This document shows, piece after piece, positions 36,560-47,112 of a DNA stretch of 64,000 bases. The position numbers and the translations under genes were made by a program. The notes beneath the pieces were generated by a model, which saw nothing but the letters and a program-made list of their open reading frames with translations, did no database searches and was not told where the DNA came from. How positions within the stretch are numbered: position 1 is the stretch's first letter; every line of letters begins with the position of its first letter. This stretch comes from Ruegeria atlantica (GTDB taxonomy: Bacteria > Pseudomonadota > Alphaproteobacteria > Rhodobacterales > Rhodobacteraceae): assembly GCA_013032095.1 (NCBI GenBank), contig WQBJ01000011.1, forward strand, positions 62,001 through 126,000, read 5' to 3'.

Positions 36560-37515
36560 CGCCTGAAACAGATAAGCTCTCTCGGATTGAAACGGCTGCG
36601 CTGACAGATGGGAATATTCGTGCAACGGTTCTGAACTATGGCGCAGTCACCCAGGGAATTTGGTACAAGGACGTACCGTTAATTCTTGGGTTTGATGACC
36701 CCAGTGCCTACCTCACCGATACGAACTATCTGGGCGCTATTGTCGGGCGCGTTGCGAACCGGATTGGCGGCGCGCGGTTTGACGTTGGAAGCTCCAGTTT
36801 TGAGCTGGACGCCAACGAGGGTTGTAACACTCTGCACGGTGGAAAGGATGGACTGTCTCAGCAATTCTGGGACCTTGAACGGGTTGCTCCAAATGAGGCC
36901 GTGCTGAGCTACGTTTCACCTGAAGGGGAAAGCGGCTTTCCGGGGGAGGTTAAGTTTGAGGTTCGCGTTTGTCTAAAGTTTCCCCGATTTATCTATTCAA
37001 TCTTTGCTCGGCCCGATCGGCCAACACCGATAAGCGTCGCGCAACACAACTACTATACGCTGGGTAGCTCGGAAGGAATTGGTTCGCACAAGCTGAAACT
37101 CGCTTCAAACCGTTATTTGGAAATCGACAATCAGGGAATCCCTACCGGCCGCGTGCAGGCGGTCCAAGAAAGCCAATTAGACTTCACAGAACCAAAAGAG
37201 ATTAGAAATGTCCCAGATGGTGTCGATCACTACTACTGCTTCGGCAATGATCATAACTCTCCGGTTTCGGTAGCCGAACTCACCGCGCCCTCTGGTCTTT
37301 CTCTAAATTTTTACTCAGATCAGCCCGGAGCACAGGTCTATTCGGCAGCCAAGCTTACAAAACCCTTTTTCAGTTTGGCTGGCCTTTGCATCGAACCATC
37401 AGGATACCCCAACGCAACGAATGTTTCGTCGTTTCCTTCGATAATATATACGCCGGAAAACCCATACCGACAGGTACTTACATTAGCGATATCCGAGGGT
37501 CAGCATGGGAGTTAG
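36556..37515 (+). CDS. galM: aldose 1-epimerase (mutarotase)
   Basis: The 319-residue protein is a GalM-type mutarotase: ATVLNYGAVTQGIWYKD, YLGAIVGRVANRIGGARF, NTLHGGKDGLSQQFWDLE (first catalytic histidine region), AQHNYYTLG, and GLCIEPSGYPNATN near the C-terminus. It speeds the alpha-beta exchange of xylose or other aldoses before isomerisation. It is coupled to xylB by ATGA overlap and overlaps the peroxidase gene by 11 bases, so all three are translated together. Confidence 0.92.
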   Translation: MTPETDKLSRIETAALTDGNIRATVLNYGAVTQGIWYKDVPLILGFDDPSAYLTDTNYLGAIVGRVANRIGGARFDVGSSSFELDANEGCNTLHGGKDGLSQQFWDLERVAPNEAVLSYVSPEGESGFPGEVKFEVRVCLKFPRFIYSIFARPDRPTPISVAQHNYYTLGSSEGIGSHKLKLASNRYLEIDNQGIPTGRVQAVQESQLDFTEPKEIRNVPDGVDHYYCFGNDHNSPVSVAELTAPSGLSLNFYSDQPGAQVYSAAKLTKPFFSLAGLCIEPSGYPNATNVSSFPSIIYTPENPYRQVLTLAISEGQHGS

Positions 37516-38806
37516 AAAACTACTTCTATTCGTTGTTATCTTGACTGCTTGTACTGGTAGCGTGAGTGCTCAGTCGCTTGGTCCTCCGCCGGAATTTATC
37601 GAGCCAGACTTCGAGAGTGTTGAATTGGGGCGATTGCTTTTTTACGATCCGATATTGTCCGGCAACAAAAATATCAGTTGCGCGACCTGTCATCATCCCA
37701 GACTTGGCACGTCTGACGGCCTATCTCTTGGTATTGGAGAAGGAGGGATTGGACTAGGATCACAGCGCACGCTGGATCCAGTGAATACTCCTGAACAACG
37801 TATACCCCGTAATTCACCGGGGCTGTGGAACCTCGGAGCAACAGAATTCACGACGTTTTTTCATGACGGTCGACTAGAGGCAGACCCATCACAGCCTGAC
37901 GGTATCAGGACGCCGCTTGGTACTCATATGAGGTCCGGTTTTAAGTCTGCGTTGGCGGCACAAGCCATGTTCCCGGTGCTTTCAGCGGATGAAATGGCAG
38001 GTCACTATTCCGAGAATGATGTGAGCAAAGCGGTTCGGATTGGGTTTTTGACGCAGCAGGGCGGCGCGTGGGACAAGATCTCAGCACGAGTGGCTGAGAT
38101 CCCTGAGTACGCGCAAAGATTCGACGAAATCGCACCGGATGACGAGATCTCTTTTACGGCCATTGCCAATGTGATTGCGGATTTCATCGCGTTCGAATGG
38201 CGTGCGGACAACAGTCCATTTGATCGCGCGATGCGAGGCGAAAGCGAATTGTCGGAAGAGACCGAGCTCGGCATGAGCTTGTTCTATGGCAAGGCTGGGT
38301 GCAGCAACTGCCATTCGGGCTGGTTCCAAACGGATCACAAATTTCATTCGATCGCGATGCCTCAGATTGGACCCGGGAAAGCCGCGCGATTTGAGAACCA
38401 CGTTCGAGACGACGGTCGTCTTCGCGTGACAGGAAGCAGCGAAGACGCGTTTGCTTTTCGCACCCCATCGCTGCGCAATGTGACACTGACAGCGCCATAC
38501 GGGCACAACGGGGCATATGCCGACCTAGAGGACATTGTGCGCCATCATTTGGATCCGGTGGCGTCTTTGCAAAACTATTCTATTGAAATGGCCCTGTTGC
38601 CAGACTTCCCCGGCGCTGAGGATAAGAGCCCACTGTTGGATCAGCGACACCTCGGCGCAATTGCTCAAAGTAACAGCTTGTCGAAGGTCGCGCTGACGGA
38701 TCAGGAGATCGAACGGCTTCTCAGTTTTCTGACAAGCCTAGAAGACCCGGCTGAGCGGCTCGGCGTGCCCGATCAAGTTCCGAGCGGTCTGCCCGTAGAT
38801 CGATAA
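37505..38806 (+). CDS. periplasmic di-haem cytochrome c peroxidase/MauG family protein
   Basis: The 433-residue protein has a signal peptide (MGVRKLLLFVVILTACTGSVSAQ) and two c-type haem motifs, CATCH at 59-63 and CSNCH at 266-270. Flanking features are typical for bacterial di-haem peroxidases (LGRLLFYDPILSGNKNISCATCHHP; RTPSLRNVTLTAPYGHNGAYADLEDIV). Members reduce peroxide or, like MauG, oxidise a protein partner. It is odd as the third gene of the xylB operon. It ends exactly where the convergent FG-GAP gene ends (stops abut as TAATTA), and that gene is the most likely partner. Confidence 0.9.
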   Translation: MGVRKLLLFVVILTACTGSVSAQSLGPPPEFIEPDFESVELGRLLFYDPILSGNKNISCATCHHPRLGTSDGLSLGIGEGGIGLGSQRTLDPVNTPEQRIPRNSPGLWNLGATEFTTFFHDGRLEADPSQPDGIRTPLGTHMRSGFKSALAAQAMFPVLSADEMAGHYSENDVSKAVRIGFLTQQGGAWDKISARVAEIPEYAQRFDEIAPDDEISFTAIANVIADFIAFEWRADNSPFDRAMRGESELSEETELGMSLFYGKAGCSNCHSGWFQTDHKFHSIAMPQIGPGKAARFENHVRDDGRLRVTGSSEDAFAFRTPSLRNVTLTAPYGHNGAYADLEDIVRHHLDPVASLQNYSIEMALLPDFPGAEDKSPLLDQRHLGAIAQSNSLSKVALTDQEIERLLSFLTSLEDPAERLGVPDQVPSGLPVDR

Positions 38807-40318
38807 TTACCGTTGAATTCTGATGATTTGGTTGGCGCTATAGTCCTGCCACGCGTCGGGTGCGCCATCTGGCCAGATTACACGAACTTTGACATGGTCC
38901 TCACTTCCCAGGCCAAAATGATGAAACCCTGAGATTCCACCAGCATGGCCGCCGCCCACTGTTATTTCGCGGGTCTGGACGCCGTGTGAAGTTTTAGCTT
39001 CAATAAATCCACCCACTGCCGTGGAATTGGGCCGATCCTGAGCGACATCAAGCAGTAGCCAATTGCCACCTTGGGAAGTGTTCTGGCTGACTTCTAGTCT
39101 CGAACTACGGTTGAGAACCACCAAATCCAACCTCCCATCGTTATTCAAATCTGCGAGGGCCGCCCCGCGAGACTTTGCTATCGATGCAACGCCGGCATCC
39201 GCTGAGGCTTCGAAGAACTGGCCTTCGGAGGTCTGCAGAAGTAGATTGTTGGGGTCGTTCAGGGCGGCGTCTGGCATTTGCTCTACGTTTCCCTTGGCCA
39301 CGAATACATCGTCCCAACCGTCATTGTTGACGTCACCGAACTGTGCGTGCCACCCGGTGGAAGGCCGTCCGTCACCGCCGATATGAGGTCTATGGGCCGT
39401 TGTGCCTTTTTCATAGGTAGCGTCGCGCCATGTTGGGCCCTTTGATCTTGGATCAAAGATTTGTAGCTTTTGGTCACCCATGGACGTCAAATAAACTTCC
39501 GGAAAACCGTCTCCGGTCAGATCGCGTGATGCAATTCCCATTCCCCAGATCGAATAGGATAGCCATCCTTCATCGGACCTATATAACCGCGGTTCACGCT
39601 CCATGGCCCAAAGTTGCTCCTGACCGCCGCGCACATAGTAGTGACGGTCGTTGCTAATTCGAAGGTCTGCGCGCCCGGTACGGGCCCAATCAGAGAATAG
39701 GATGGACAATGAGCAAAAGCCGGGTTCAAGATGCTCGGCCTTTCGATACTCGCCTCCGTCAGGCCGATAAAGAAGGGTTGGTCCGCAAGTTCCAAACGGG
39801 CCATCTGGGTCGAACCGATCAACATATGTTCCAAACGCCAACGTCGGTAAGGTTTCGTCGTTTTCCCAAGTTGCCGAGAAACCTGTCGTCCAGTGGTCAT
39901 CTGAACGGAATCCGAGTTTGCTGAAGGGGCTGAACTGGCAATCTGACTGGCCTTGAAGCAGAAGATCTGCGCCCACACGCAAAATCGCCAGATCCATTAT
40001 GCCGTCGCTATCAACGTCCAGTGGATATGCACCGGTTACTCCGGTTAATGACAGTTGATCGGGTGTTTGAACCTGAAAAGAAATCTCTTCCTGCGACGTG
40101 TTGTTGAAGAGTTGAGATGGATTTGAGCCGCCTGCCACGAACAATTCGGGCAGTTCGTCCCCGTTGCAATCGAAAACGGCTACTCCGCCACCAACAAAAT
40201 GCTCCCAACCGCCGTCATAGACATGTTCTGGCACATCGATGTTTTCGAACGCGGGGACATTCGTCCCGGCGTTTGCAGCAGTGGCGATAGCCACAAATGC
40301 TGCAATCTCAGGACGCAT
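38807..40318 (-). CDS. secreted FG-GAP/VCBS repeat protein with ASPIC/UnbV domain (CRTAC1-like)
   Basis: I start this 503-residue protein at ATG 40318, ten bases after AAGGAG, which gives a signal peptide (MRPEIAAFVAIATAANAG). At least five calcium-loop repeats of the FG-GAP type are visible: FDCNGDELPELFV, LDVDSDGIMDLAI, DLTGDGFPEVYL, DVNNDGWDDVFVAKG and DLNNDGRLDLVVLN. The end (ITVGGGHAGGISGFHHFGLG, VRVIWPDGAPDAWQ) is the ASPIC/UnbV domain. It should be a periplasmic or exported beta-propeller. It overlaps xylR by 11 bases and so is co-transcribed with it. Its role in sugar use is unknown. Confidence 0.88.
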   Translation of the reverse strand: MRPEIAAFVAIATAANAGTNVPAFENIDVPEHVYDGGWEHFVGGGVAVFDCNGDELPELFVAGGSNPSQLFNNTSQEEISFQVQTPDQLSLTGVTGAYPLDVDSDGIMDLAILRVGADLLLQGQSDCQFSPFSKLGFRSDDHWTTGFSATWENDETLPTLAFGTYVDRFDPDGPFGTCGPTLLYRPDGGEYRKAEHLEPGFCSLSILFSDWARTGRADLRISNDRHYYVRGGQEQLWAMEREPRLYRSDEGWLSYSIWGMGIASRDLTGDGFPEVYLTSMGDQKLQIFDPRSKGPTWRDATYEKGTTAHRPHIGGDGRPSTGWHAQFGDVNNDGWDDVFVAKGNVEQMPDAALNDPNNLLLQTSEGQFFEASADAGVASIAKSRGAALADLNNDGRLDLVVLNRSSRLEVSQNTSQGGNWLLLDVAQDRPNSTAVGGFIEAKTSHGVQTREITVGGGHAGGISGFHHFGLGSEDHVKVRVIWPDGAPDAWQDYSANQIIRIQR

Positions 40319-41525
40319 TTGCCGCAAGCTCCTTAACTTTGAGGATCGAGATTTGTTCAATCCCATATGCAGCTGCGCCCTTGGCCCACATCAGGTCGCC
40401 CCAATGGTGCACTCTTATATCAGGCAAGGCCGCGTCGACGCTGATGACGCCATTTCGGATGCGTGCCATGACCTCATCCGTACAAAGGTGTTCGAAGCTC
40501 TTCTGTGTGCCTGAAACAATAATGCACTCAGGATCAAACAGGTTGATCAGATTGGAAACCCCAAGCCCGAACATTTGACCCGCGCGGGCAAGCACGGAAG
40601 CCGCTCTCTCATCTCCGGAAAAAGCGCGATCATGTATATCGGAAGCGGTCTTTAGCTCGTTGTTTTGACCCGTGACTGTCATTTCACGGAGTAGAGCGTA
40701 GTCGCCGACATAGGCTTCCAGACATCCACGTTGACCACACTGGCACAGTGCTCCGTCAAGTTGCACTTTGGTGTGTCCAAACTCAGCTCCGCAGCCTCTT
40801 TCTCCACGATATAGTTTGCCATCGAGAACGATCCCAAGACCAACTCCATGTTCGATTGTTACGACAAGGAAATTTTTGAGACCTTTGCCCAACCCAAATA
40901 GTTGTTCGGCTTTGGCGACAAGGTTGGCGTCGTTCTCAATGAAAGCGGGGCAGGGCAGTTGATTTGAGAGTAAACTCCTGAAATCAAAATTTCTTTCGGT
41001 TATCGAAGATGACCAGTGGACAAAGTTCCTGCTTGCATCTACCTGACCTGCCACCCCGATTGAGACGCCAGCCAGTTGTCCAACGGAGCCACCGATTTTT
41101 GCGCAGGTTTCCTCTAGTGCTTTTTGGATCGTCGACACAAAATCTGTTGGCGACATTCTGGCGTTGTCCAAGGGAAATTTGTGTGAAGTGACTTCGTTGC
41201 CCTCAAAATCGACTAGAATAATCGAGATCATCTGCCGTGCAATCTTAAGTCCAGCCACGAGGAAAGATTGACCGTCCAATTGAAGTAAGACCTTTGGCCT
41301 GCCTCTTTTCCCGGATTTGGACTGCGCTTCACTTTCAATCTCTTTGATTAGCCCGGCCGAGATGAGATCGGCAGTCGCTGCGGTGACCGTCGCAGGGCTA
41401 GTCTGCAAGGCAGATGCGATTTCGATCCGCGGGACCGCTCCTTTTGTTCTGATGTGCTCCAACACCCGCAGTCGGGTTGCATTTCTTTGTTCCAAAGAAA
41501 TCGGAGAGGCTTTGCTTTTCAGCAT
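40308..41525 (-). CDS. xylR: ROK-family transcriptional regulator (XylR)
   Basis: The 405-residue protein has an N-terminal winged helix-turn-helix (about residues 12-65, EIASALQTSPATVTAATADLISAGLI) and a ROK sugar-kinase-like domain with GVSIGVAGQVD and the zinc motif CQCGQRGCLE. ROK repressors of this type control xylose genes and release DNA on binding the sugar. The gene is divergent from xylFHG-xylA, and a shared operator motif occurs in both xyl promoter regions. The FG-GAP gene follows in the same transcript. Confidence 0.92.
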   Translation of the reverse strand: MLKSKASPISLEQRNATRLRVLEHIRTKGAVPRIEIASALQTSPATVTAATADLISAGLIKEIESEAQSKSGKRGRPKVLLQLDGQSFLVAGLKIARQMISIILVDFEGNEVTSHKFPLDNARMSPTDFVSTIQKALEETCAKIGGSVGQLAGVSIGVAGQVDASRNFVHWSSSITERNFDFRSLLSNQLPCPAFIENDANLVAKAEQLFGLGKGLKNFLVVTIEHGVGLGIVLDGKLYRGERGCGAEFGHTKVQLDGALCQCGQRGCLEAYVGDYALLREMTVTGQNNELKTASDIHDRAFSGDERAASVLARAGQMFGLGVSNLINLFDPECIIVSGTQKSFEHLCTDEVMARIRNGVISVDAALPDIRVHHWGDLMWAKGAAAYGIEQISILKVKELAANAS

Positions 41526-41591
41526 TTTGTCCTCGCGAATCTCACTGTTGGCTCAACTTATTTGAATTTGATCTCGTCTAATAGAGTAAAT

Positions 41592-41610
41592 ATTTTACCG
41601 ACTGAAATAA
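41592..41610. promoter_or_regulatory. candidate XylR operator between xylR and xylF
   Basis: ATTTTA-CCGAC-TGAAATAA matches the site upstream of xylB at 16 of 19 positions. It lies 66 bases from the xylR start and 66 bases from the xylF start, so one bound repressor could control both directions. An overlapping inverted repeat (GTAAA 41586-41590 with TTTAC 41594-41598) may extend the site. Confidence 0.72.
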
Positions 41611-41676
41611 ATATGGTATTCAAAATTGTGAGACCCGCGAATCGAGATGCGGTGGCTCGGCAAAAGGGAGGAAATC

Positions 41677-42696
41677 ATGAAGAGAATTCTCAGCTTCTCA
41701 GCTGTGGCCACCTTGTTGGCCTCGACTGCGTTCGCAGAGCCTGTGGTCGGTGTGAGCTGGTCCAATTTTCAGGAAGAACGTTGGAAAACGGACGAAGCAG
41801 CCATCAAATCGGCGCTTGAAGCAGGTGGAGCCGAATACATTTCGGCAGATGCCCAATCGTCTTCGGCAAAACAGCTTTCGGACATCGAAAGCTTGATCGC
41901 TCAGGGCGTGGACGCGTTAATCATTCTGGCGCAAGACGCGCAGGCGATTGGACCGGCTGTTCAGGCGGCCGCTGATGAAGGTATTCCTGTCATTGCTTAT
42001 GACCGCCTGATTGAAGACGATCGAGCGTTTTACCTGACCTTCGACAACGTTGAGGTAGGTAGAATGCAGGCCCGTGCAGTCTTTGAAGCAATGCCCAAGG
42101 GCAATTACGTGATGATCAAGGGTTCCCCGACCGATCCGAATGCGGATTTCCTGCGCGGTGGTCAGCAAGAGATTATCGGAGCAGCGGTAGATAGCGGTGA
42201 TATCGTAATTGTTGGCGAGGCCTATACGGATGGCTGGCTGCCAGCGAACGCACAGCGGAACATGGAGCAGATTCTGACCGCAAATGAAAACAACGTGGAC
42301 GCGGTCGTTGCTTCGAATGATGGAACAGCCGGCGGCGTTGTTGCAGCTCTGACCGCACAGGGCATGGAAGGCATTCCGGTCTCCGGTCAGGACGGTGACC
42401 ATGCAGCATTGAACCGGGTTGCGTTGGGAACTCAAACTGTTTCGGTTTGGAAGGATGCTCGTGAGCTGGGTAAGGCAGCTGGCGAAATCGCGGTCGCATT
42501 GAGCGGGGGCACAAGCCCAGCAGATGTTGAAGGTGCCGTCAGCTGGACCTCACCTGGTGGAACGGCGATGAATTCTGTCTTCCTTGCGCCTGTGCCAATC
42601 ACCAAGGACAACCTTTCAGTGGTTGTAGACGCCGGTTGGATTCCGCTGGAAGACTTGTGCCAGGGCGTCGAAAGCGGTCCCGCGCCCTGTAACTAA
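41677..42696 (+). CDS. xylF: xylose ABC transporter, periplasmic binding protein
   Basis: The 339-residue protein starts at ATG 41677 after GGGAGG, giving a signal peptide ([21 protein letters not shown]). The body is a type I sugar-binding protein of the XylF kind: [41 protein letters not shown]-type and [31 protein letters not shown]. It delivers xylose to XylH and XylG in the inner membrane. It is the first gene of xylFHGA, with the XylR-type operator upstream. Confidence 0.94.
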   Translation: MKRILSFSAVATLLASTAFAEPVVGVSWSNFQEERWKTDEAAIKSALEAGGAEYISADAQSSSAKQLSDIESLIAQGVDALIILAQDAQAIGPAVQAAADEGIPVIAYDRLIEDDRAFYLTFDNVEVGRMQARAVFEAMPKGNYVMIKGSPTDPNADFLRGGQQEIIGAAVDSGDIVIVGEAYTDGWLPANAQRNMEQILTANENNVDAVVASNDGTAGGVVAALTAQGMEGIPVSGQDGDHAALNRVALGTQTVSVWKDARELGKAAGEIAVALSGGTSPADVEGAVSWTSPGGTAMNSVFLAPVPITKDNLSVVVDAGWIPLEDLCQGVESGPAPCN

Positions 42697-42706
42697 ACTT
42701 AAAAAT

Positions 42707-42732
42707 CCCTGACCCTATCGTTAGGGCCGGGG
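42707..42732 (+). other. stem-loop between xylF and xylH
   Basis: Nested inverted repeat: CCCT at 42714-42717 pairs with AGGG at 42723-42726, and the outer CCC with GGGG. Hairpins after binding-protein genes commonly protect that part of the mRNA or cause partial termination, so that more binding protein than permease is made. Folding was judged by eye. Confidence 0.5.
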
Positions 42733-42759
42733 ACTATCGCTGACAATGAAAGATCGGAA

Positions 42760-44058
42760 ATGACCGAAACTTCGTCTCAGCCGGTACCTGAAAAAGCAAG
42801 GCCCAACCTGTTCCAGCAATTGGAACTGGATATGCGGCTTTTGGGAATGATCGGCGCGTTTGTCATCCTTTGCATCGGGTTCAATATCGTCACGGATGGG
42901 CGGTTCCTCACCCCTCGCAACCTGTTCAACCTGTCCATTCAGACGGTTTCAGTGGCTATCATGGCGTGTGGGATGGTGTTCATTATCGTTACGCGGCACA
43001 TCGACTTATCAGTCGGAGCGCTTCTGGCGACCACCTCGGCCGTGATGGCGATGACGCAAACCGAACTGTTGCCTCATGTGTTGGGGATGGGTTTGAACAA
43101 CCCGGCAACCTGGGCGATTACTATAGTTGTCGGGTTGCTAGTTGGTACACTGATTGGTGCATTCCACGGATGGATGGTTGGCTATCTGACGATTCCGGCC
43201 TTCATCGTCACACTCGGCGGATTCTTAGTCTGGAGAAACGTGGCATGGTATTTGACCAGTGGTCAGACCATTGGACCTCTGGACAGCACATTTCTGATGT
43301 TCGGCGGTACAAACGGAACATTGGGGACAACGACAAGCTGGCTGTTCGGGCTTTTCGCTACCGCAATCGCCATCTGGGCCTTGTGGAGCGGGCGGCGAGC
43401 AAAGGCCGCGCATGGTTTCCCTGTCAAACCTGTTTGGGCTGAGACCACCTTGGCCGGAGTAATTGCGATTGCCATACTTGGATACGTTTACATCGTAAAC
43501 AGCTACGCCATTCCAACGCGCCGACTACAACGCATGTTCGAGGCGCGCGGAGAGACGATGCCCGAGGGGCTGGTCGTTGGCTACGGCATACCGATTTCGG
43601 TCCTCATCCTGATTATTGTGGCCGTCACCCTTACGGTCGTGGCGCGGAAAACCCGGTTCGGTCGCTACATCTTTGCCACTGGTGGTAACCCGGACGCGGC
43701 AGAGCTTTCCGGTATCAATACACGGCTGCTAACTGTGAAGATCTTTGCGCTTATGGGCTTCCTGTGCGCCGTTTCTGCTGTGGTCGCTTCGGCGCGTTTG
43801 GCAAACCATTCGAACGATATTGGCACGCTGGATGAGCTGAGGGTCATCGCCGCCGCAGTTATCGGTGGAACGGCCCTATCCGGGGGCATCGGTACTATCT
43901 ACGGAGCAATACTTGGCGCGTTGATCATGCAAGCACTTCAATCAGGTATGGCCATGGTTGGGGTCGACGCGCCGTTTCAGAACATAGTGGTTGGCAGCGT
44001 CCTTGTGCTGGCCGTCTACATCGACATCGTCTATCGCAAGCGACTGGGAGCAAAATGA
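42760..44058 (+). CDS. xylH: xylose ABC transporter permease
   Basis: The 432-residue membrane protein is of the XylH/RbsC permease family, with about ten hydrophobic segments, the motif [19 protein letters not shown], and the EAA-like end region [21 protein letters not shown]. The length exceeds RbsC but suits XylH. It forms the inner-membrane channel for xylose with XylG. It overlaps the next gene by four bases. Confidence 0.93.
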   Translation: MTETSSQPVPEKARPNLFQQLELDMRLLGMIGAFVILCIGFNIVTDGRFLTPRNLFNLSIQTVSVAIMACGMVFIIVTRHIDLSVGALLATTSAVMAMTQTELLPHVLGMGLNNPATWAITIVVGLLVGTLIGAFHGWMVGYLTIPAFIVTLGGFLVWRNVAWYLTSGQTIGPLDSTFLMFGGTNGTLGTTTSWLFGLFATAIAIWALWSGRRAKAAHGFPVKPVWAETTLAGVIAIAILGYVYIVNSYAIPTRRLQRMFEARGETMPEGLVVGYGIPISVLILIIVAVTLTVVARKTRFGRYIFATGGNPDAAELSGINTRLLTVKIFALMGFLCAVSAVVASARLANHSNDIGTLDELRVIAAAVIGGTALSGGIGTIYGAILGALIMQALQSGMAMVGVDAPFQNIVVGSVLVLAVYIDIVYRKRLGAK

Positions 44059-44861
44059 TGCAAGCTCAGGATACGCAGAAAACCTCCCTCAACTCCGGAC
44101 GTGGCTCGGGCGCGCCGCCACTTGTCGAGATGCGTGACATTTCGATTTCGTTCGGCGGGATCAAAGCTGTCGATCATGTGTCTGTCGATCTCTACCCCGG
44201 TGAAGTCGTTGGTCTGCTGGGGCATAATGGGGCTGGAAAGTCCACGTTGATCAAGGTGCTTTCGGGCGCCTACCAAAAGGATGACGGCGAGATTTTGATC
44301 GACGGTAAGCCAGTCGAGATCGGTAATCCTCGTGACGCGCGGGCGAACAATATCGAGACGATCTACCAAACACTCGCCTTGGCCGATAATCTCGACGCGA
44401 CGTCGAACCTCTTCCTTGGACGCGAGATGACAACACCATTCGGGTTGGTCAACGACGCGGCCATGGAGGCCGAGTGTCGCAAGATCATGGCGCAGCTCAA
44501 TCCCAACTTTCAGAAGTTCAATGATCCTGTGTCCGCGTTGTCGGGTGGCCAAAGACAGTCTGTGGCGATTGCTCGGGCAGTCTATTTCAACGCCCGCATT
44601 CTGATCATGGATGAACCCACCGCGGCGCTTGGTCCGCATGAAACGCAGATGGTGGCAGAACTGATCCACCAGTTAAAAGCGCAAGGCATCGGGATATTCC
44701 TGATCGATCACGACGTGCATGCCGTTATGGAACTTTGCGATCGTGCCTCGGTCATGAAGAACGGGAAACTGGTTGGGACAGTAGATATCGCAGACGTCAC
44801 AGACGATGATCTTTTGTCGATGATCATACTCGGCAAGCAACCAGCACAAAAAGCAGAGTAG
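44055..44861 (+). CDS. xylG: sugar ABC transporter ATP-binding protein, single-domain XylG type
   Basis: The 268-residue protein carries one complete ABC domain: Walker [10 protein letters not shown] (56-64), signature LSGGQRQS, Walker B ILIMDEP, and the histidine loop LIDHDV. E. coli XylG is about twice as long, with two ABC domains; single-domain proteins of this size occur in the FrcA-type transporters of alphaproteobacteria and must work as dimers. The start overlaps the xylH stop (ATGATG), and xylA follows nine bases later. Confidence 0.9.
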   Translation: MMQAQDTQKTSLNSGRGSGAPPLVEMRDISISFGGIKAVDHVSVDLYPGEVVGLLGHNGAGKSTLIKVLSGAYQKDDGEILIDGKPVEIGNPRDARANNIETIYQTLALADNLDATSNLFLGREMTTPFGLVNDAAMEAECRKIMAQLNPNFQKFNDPVSALSGGQRQSVAIARAVYFNARILIMDEPTAALGPHETQMVAELIHQLKAQGIGIFLIDHDVHAVMELCDRASVMKNGKLVGTVDIADVTDDDLLSMIILGKQPAQKAE

Positions 44862-44870
44862 GGGGCAGCC

Positions 44871-46178
44871 ATGCCAAGCGGATTTTTTGAAGGGATCGAG
44901 CCGATCCGGTTTGAAGGCGCGGACAGCAGGAACCCTCTGGCCTTCCGCCACTACAACCCGAATGAGATCATACTGGGTAAGCGTATGGAAGACCATCTGC
45001 GGTTTGCAGTGGCCTGGTGGCACTCTTTCGCGTGGGAGGGGGGCGACCCCTTTGGTGGTCCAACTTTCGAACGTCCATGGCATCCGCAAGACGACATGGG
45101 GCGAGCCCGCATGAAAGCGGATATCGCGTTCGAAATGTTTGAGATTTTGGGCCAGCCCTACTTTTGTTGGCACGATGCGGACATCCGGCCTGAGCAAGGC
45201 AATTTTGCTGACAATCTGAGAACACTAGAAGAAATCACCGACTATATCGGCGAAAAGATGCAGGTGTCTGGCACTAAATTGCTTTGGGGTACGGCCAACA
45301 TGTTCAGCCACCGTCGCTGGATGGCGGGGGCCAGCACCAACCCTGATCCAGAGGTTTTTGCGTTCGCGGCGGCAACGGTCAAATCATGCCTGGACGCAAC
45401 CCACAAATTGGGTGGTGAGAATTATGTTCTCTGGGGGGGGCGTGAAGGTTACGAGACGCTGCTGAACACGGATATGAAAACCGAACTGGATCACATGGGC
45501 CGGTTTCTGAATATGGTTGTGGAATACAAACACAAGATTGGGTTCAAAGGCACTATTCTTGTAGAACCCAAACCTCAGGAACCCTCGAAGCACCAATACG
45601 ACTACGACGCGGCAACCTGCATCGGGTTTCTTAGGAAATACGGGTTGGAGAACGAGGTAAAATTGAACCTCGAGCAGGGGCACGCGATACTTGCCGGGCA
45701 TAGCTTCGAACATGAAATTGCGGTTGCTGCTGCAGAGGGAATGCTGGGTTCGATTGATATGAACCGCAATGATTACCAATCTGGGTGGGACACAGATCAA
45801 TTCCCGAACAACACACCAGAAGTTGCCTTGGCCTATTACTGCATACTGAACGCCGGAGGATTCGCGACCGGGGGTACTAATTTTGACGCCAAGATACGCC
45901 GTCAGTCGATTGATGCCAAAGACCTGGTGGCGGCCCATGTCGGTGGCATGGATATCTGTGCGCGAGGTCTCAAGGCGGCGGCAGCGATGATTGACGATGG
46001 TGGCCTTCAAGCGGCGCTTTCCGACAGGTATTCCGGCTGGAATACGCCCGAAGCCCAAGCCATGTTGAACAGCAATCTGGATGACATTGCCGCTCAAGTC
46101 TTGGCAAAAGCTGTCAATCCAGCTCCACGATCGGGGCGTCAGGAAATCCTGGAAAGCTACGTCAATAGATTTGTTTGA
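44871..46178 (+). CDS. xylA: xylose isomerase
   Basis: The 435-residue protein is a class II xylose isomerase: [10 protein letters not shown] early, [16 protein letters not shown] with the catalytic histidine, [19 protein letters not shown], the metal ligand region [20 protein letters not shown], and [17 protein letters not shown]. It converts D-xylose to D-xylulose using Mg, Mn or Co. It is the last gene of xylFHGA, and with xylB the cytoplasmic pathway to xylulose 5-phosphate is complete. Confidence 0.95.
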   Translation: MPSGFFEGIEPIRFEGADSRNPLAFRHYNPNEIILGKRMEDHLRFAVAWWHSFAWEGGDPFGGPTFERPWHPQDDMGRARMKADIAFEMFEILGQPYFCWHDADIRPEQGNFADNLRTLEEITDYIGEKMQVSGTKLLWGTANMFSHRRWMAGASTNPDPEVFAFAAATVKSCLDATHKLGGENYVLWGGREGYETLLNTDMKTELDHMGRFLNMVVEYKHKIGFKGTILVEPKPQEPSKHQYDYDAATCIGFLRKYGLENEVKLNLEQGHAILAGHSFEHEIAVAAAEGMLGSIDMNRNDYQSGWDTDQFPNNTPEVALAYYCILNAGGFATGGTNFDAKIRRQSIDAKDLVAAHVGGMDICARGLKAAAAMIDDGGLQAALSDRYSGWNTPEAQAMLNSNLDDIAAQVLAKAVNPAPRSGRQEILESYVNRFV

Positions 46179-47112
46179 AAGGCTTGCTTTCAGAAACTGG
46201 GGTGACTGCAGGATCGTGGGAATTGCCCCCTCATTAAAGCCGCTTATGGAAGCAAAATTGCAATGAATGTGAGTTCGGATGAATTCTGTTGAACAGTTTA
46301 AGCTGCGCCAAGCAACAACGTACTGTCCAATGGTTTACGATGTCGGTTCTGAGAGCCGACAAATTGGGCAGAAACCGGGCGTGCATTAACCTTTCTCGAG
46401 TCATGTTCGAATTCGCTATGCAGTTTAGTGTGGCCAGAGCGGATCAGAGGGGCATGAGTTCGCACGTTTGCCGAACACGTCGCTCTATGAAGCGATATCT
46501 TAGCTCGATCATGTTGCGATTGACCGCCTCTTCAACTTGCTCGCCTTCATTGTGAGCGCAAATTCCTAGGAGCCATGTAGTAGGCTGGTTCACTTGGTTG
46601 TTGATAGTGGAACGGAACCTGTCTTCAGCGGAGTAGCGTTGCGATTGACCGCGAAGTCGCGAAAGCCCACCGGTGCAACCAGCTTGCGAATTGCGACAGT
46701 TCTATTGGGGTTATATCGCGTGCGCCTTTTATTGCCGACGCCATGCACACTCTGATGACTGCTTGGTTACGCTCTTGCTTGCGTTGATTGGCAAGAACCG
46801 ACTTATGCTAGGTCACACCATTCGAATGCGGCTACTCTTGTTTGGTGGTAGGAAGCGGCTGTGAGCTTGTGATGGTGAAGGCAGAACAGGTTGGAAATTT
46901 GATCATGCACGTGCAGGAAAAGCTGCGACTACCCGGCGGACTTGAACCGGCCTTGAAATTTCTCTCGCTTCCGCGCTGGCCTGTGGCGTCCTTCGACACG
47001 ATTAGGCGACCACATGTGCGCGGTGACCGAGGTCCAGCGTTAGCCAATGCAGGGCCTCGACAAGCGGTTGGTGGGCAGGGTCAATAACTTAACGACGCCA
47101 CCGCAAATACCT
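46179..47112. other. 934-base intergenic region, possibly degenerate
   Basis: No intact gene is recognised. A 15-base direct repeat, GTTGCGATTGACCGC, occurs at 46513-46527 and 46638-46652. A plus-strand frame at about 46842-47087 (VKAEQVGNLIMHVQEKLRLPGGLEPALKF) reminds me of reverse-strand translations seen over transposase genes, so an old insertion-sequence fragment on the minus strand is possible. I cannot confirm it. Confidence 0.4.
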
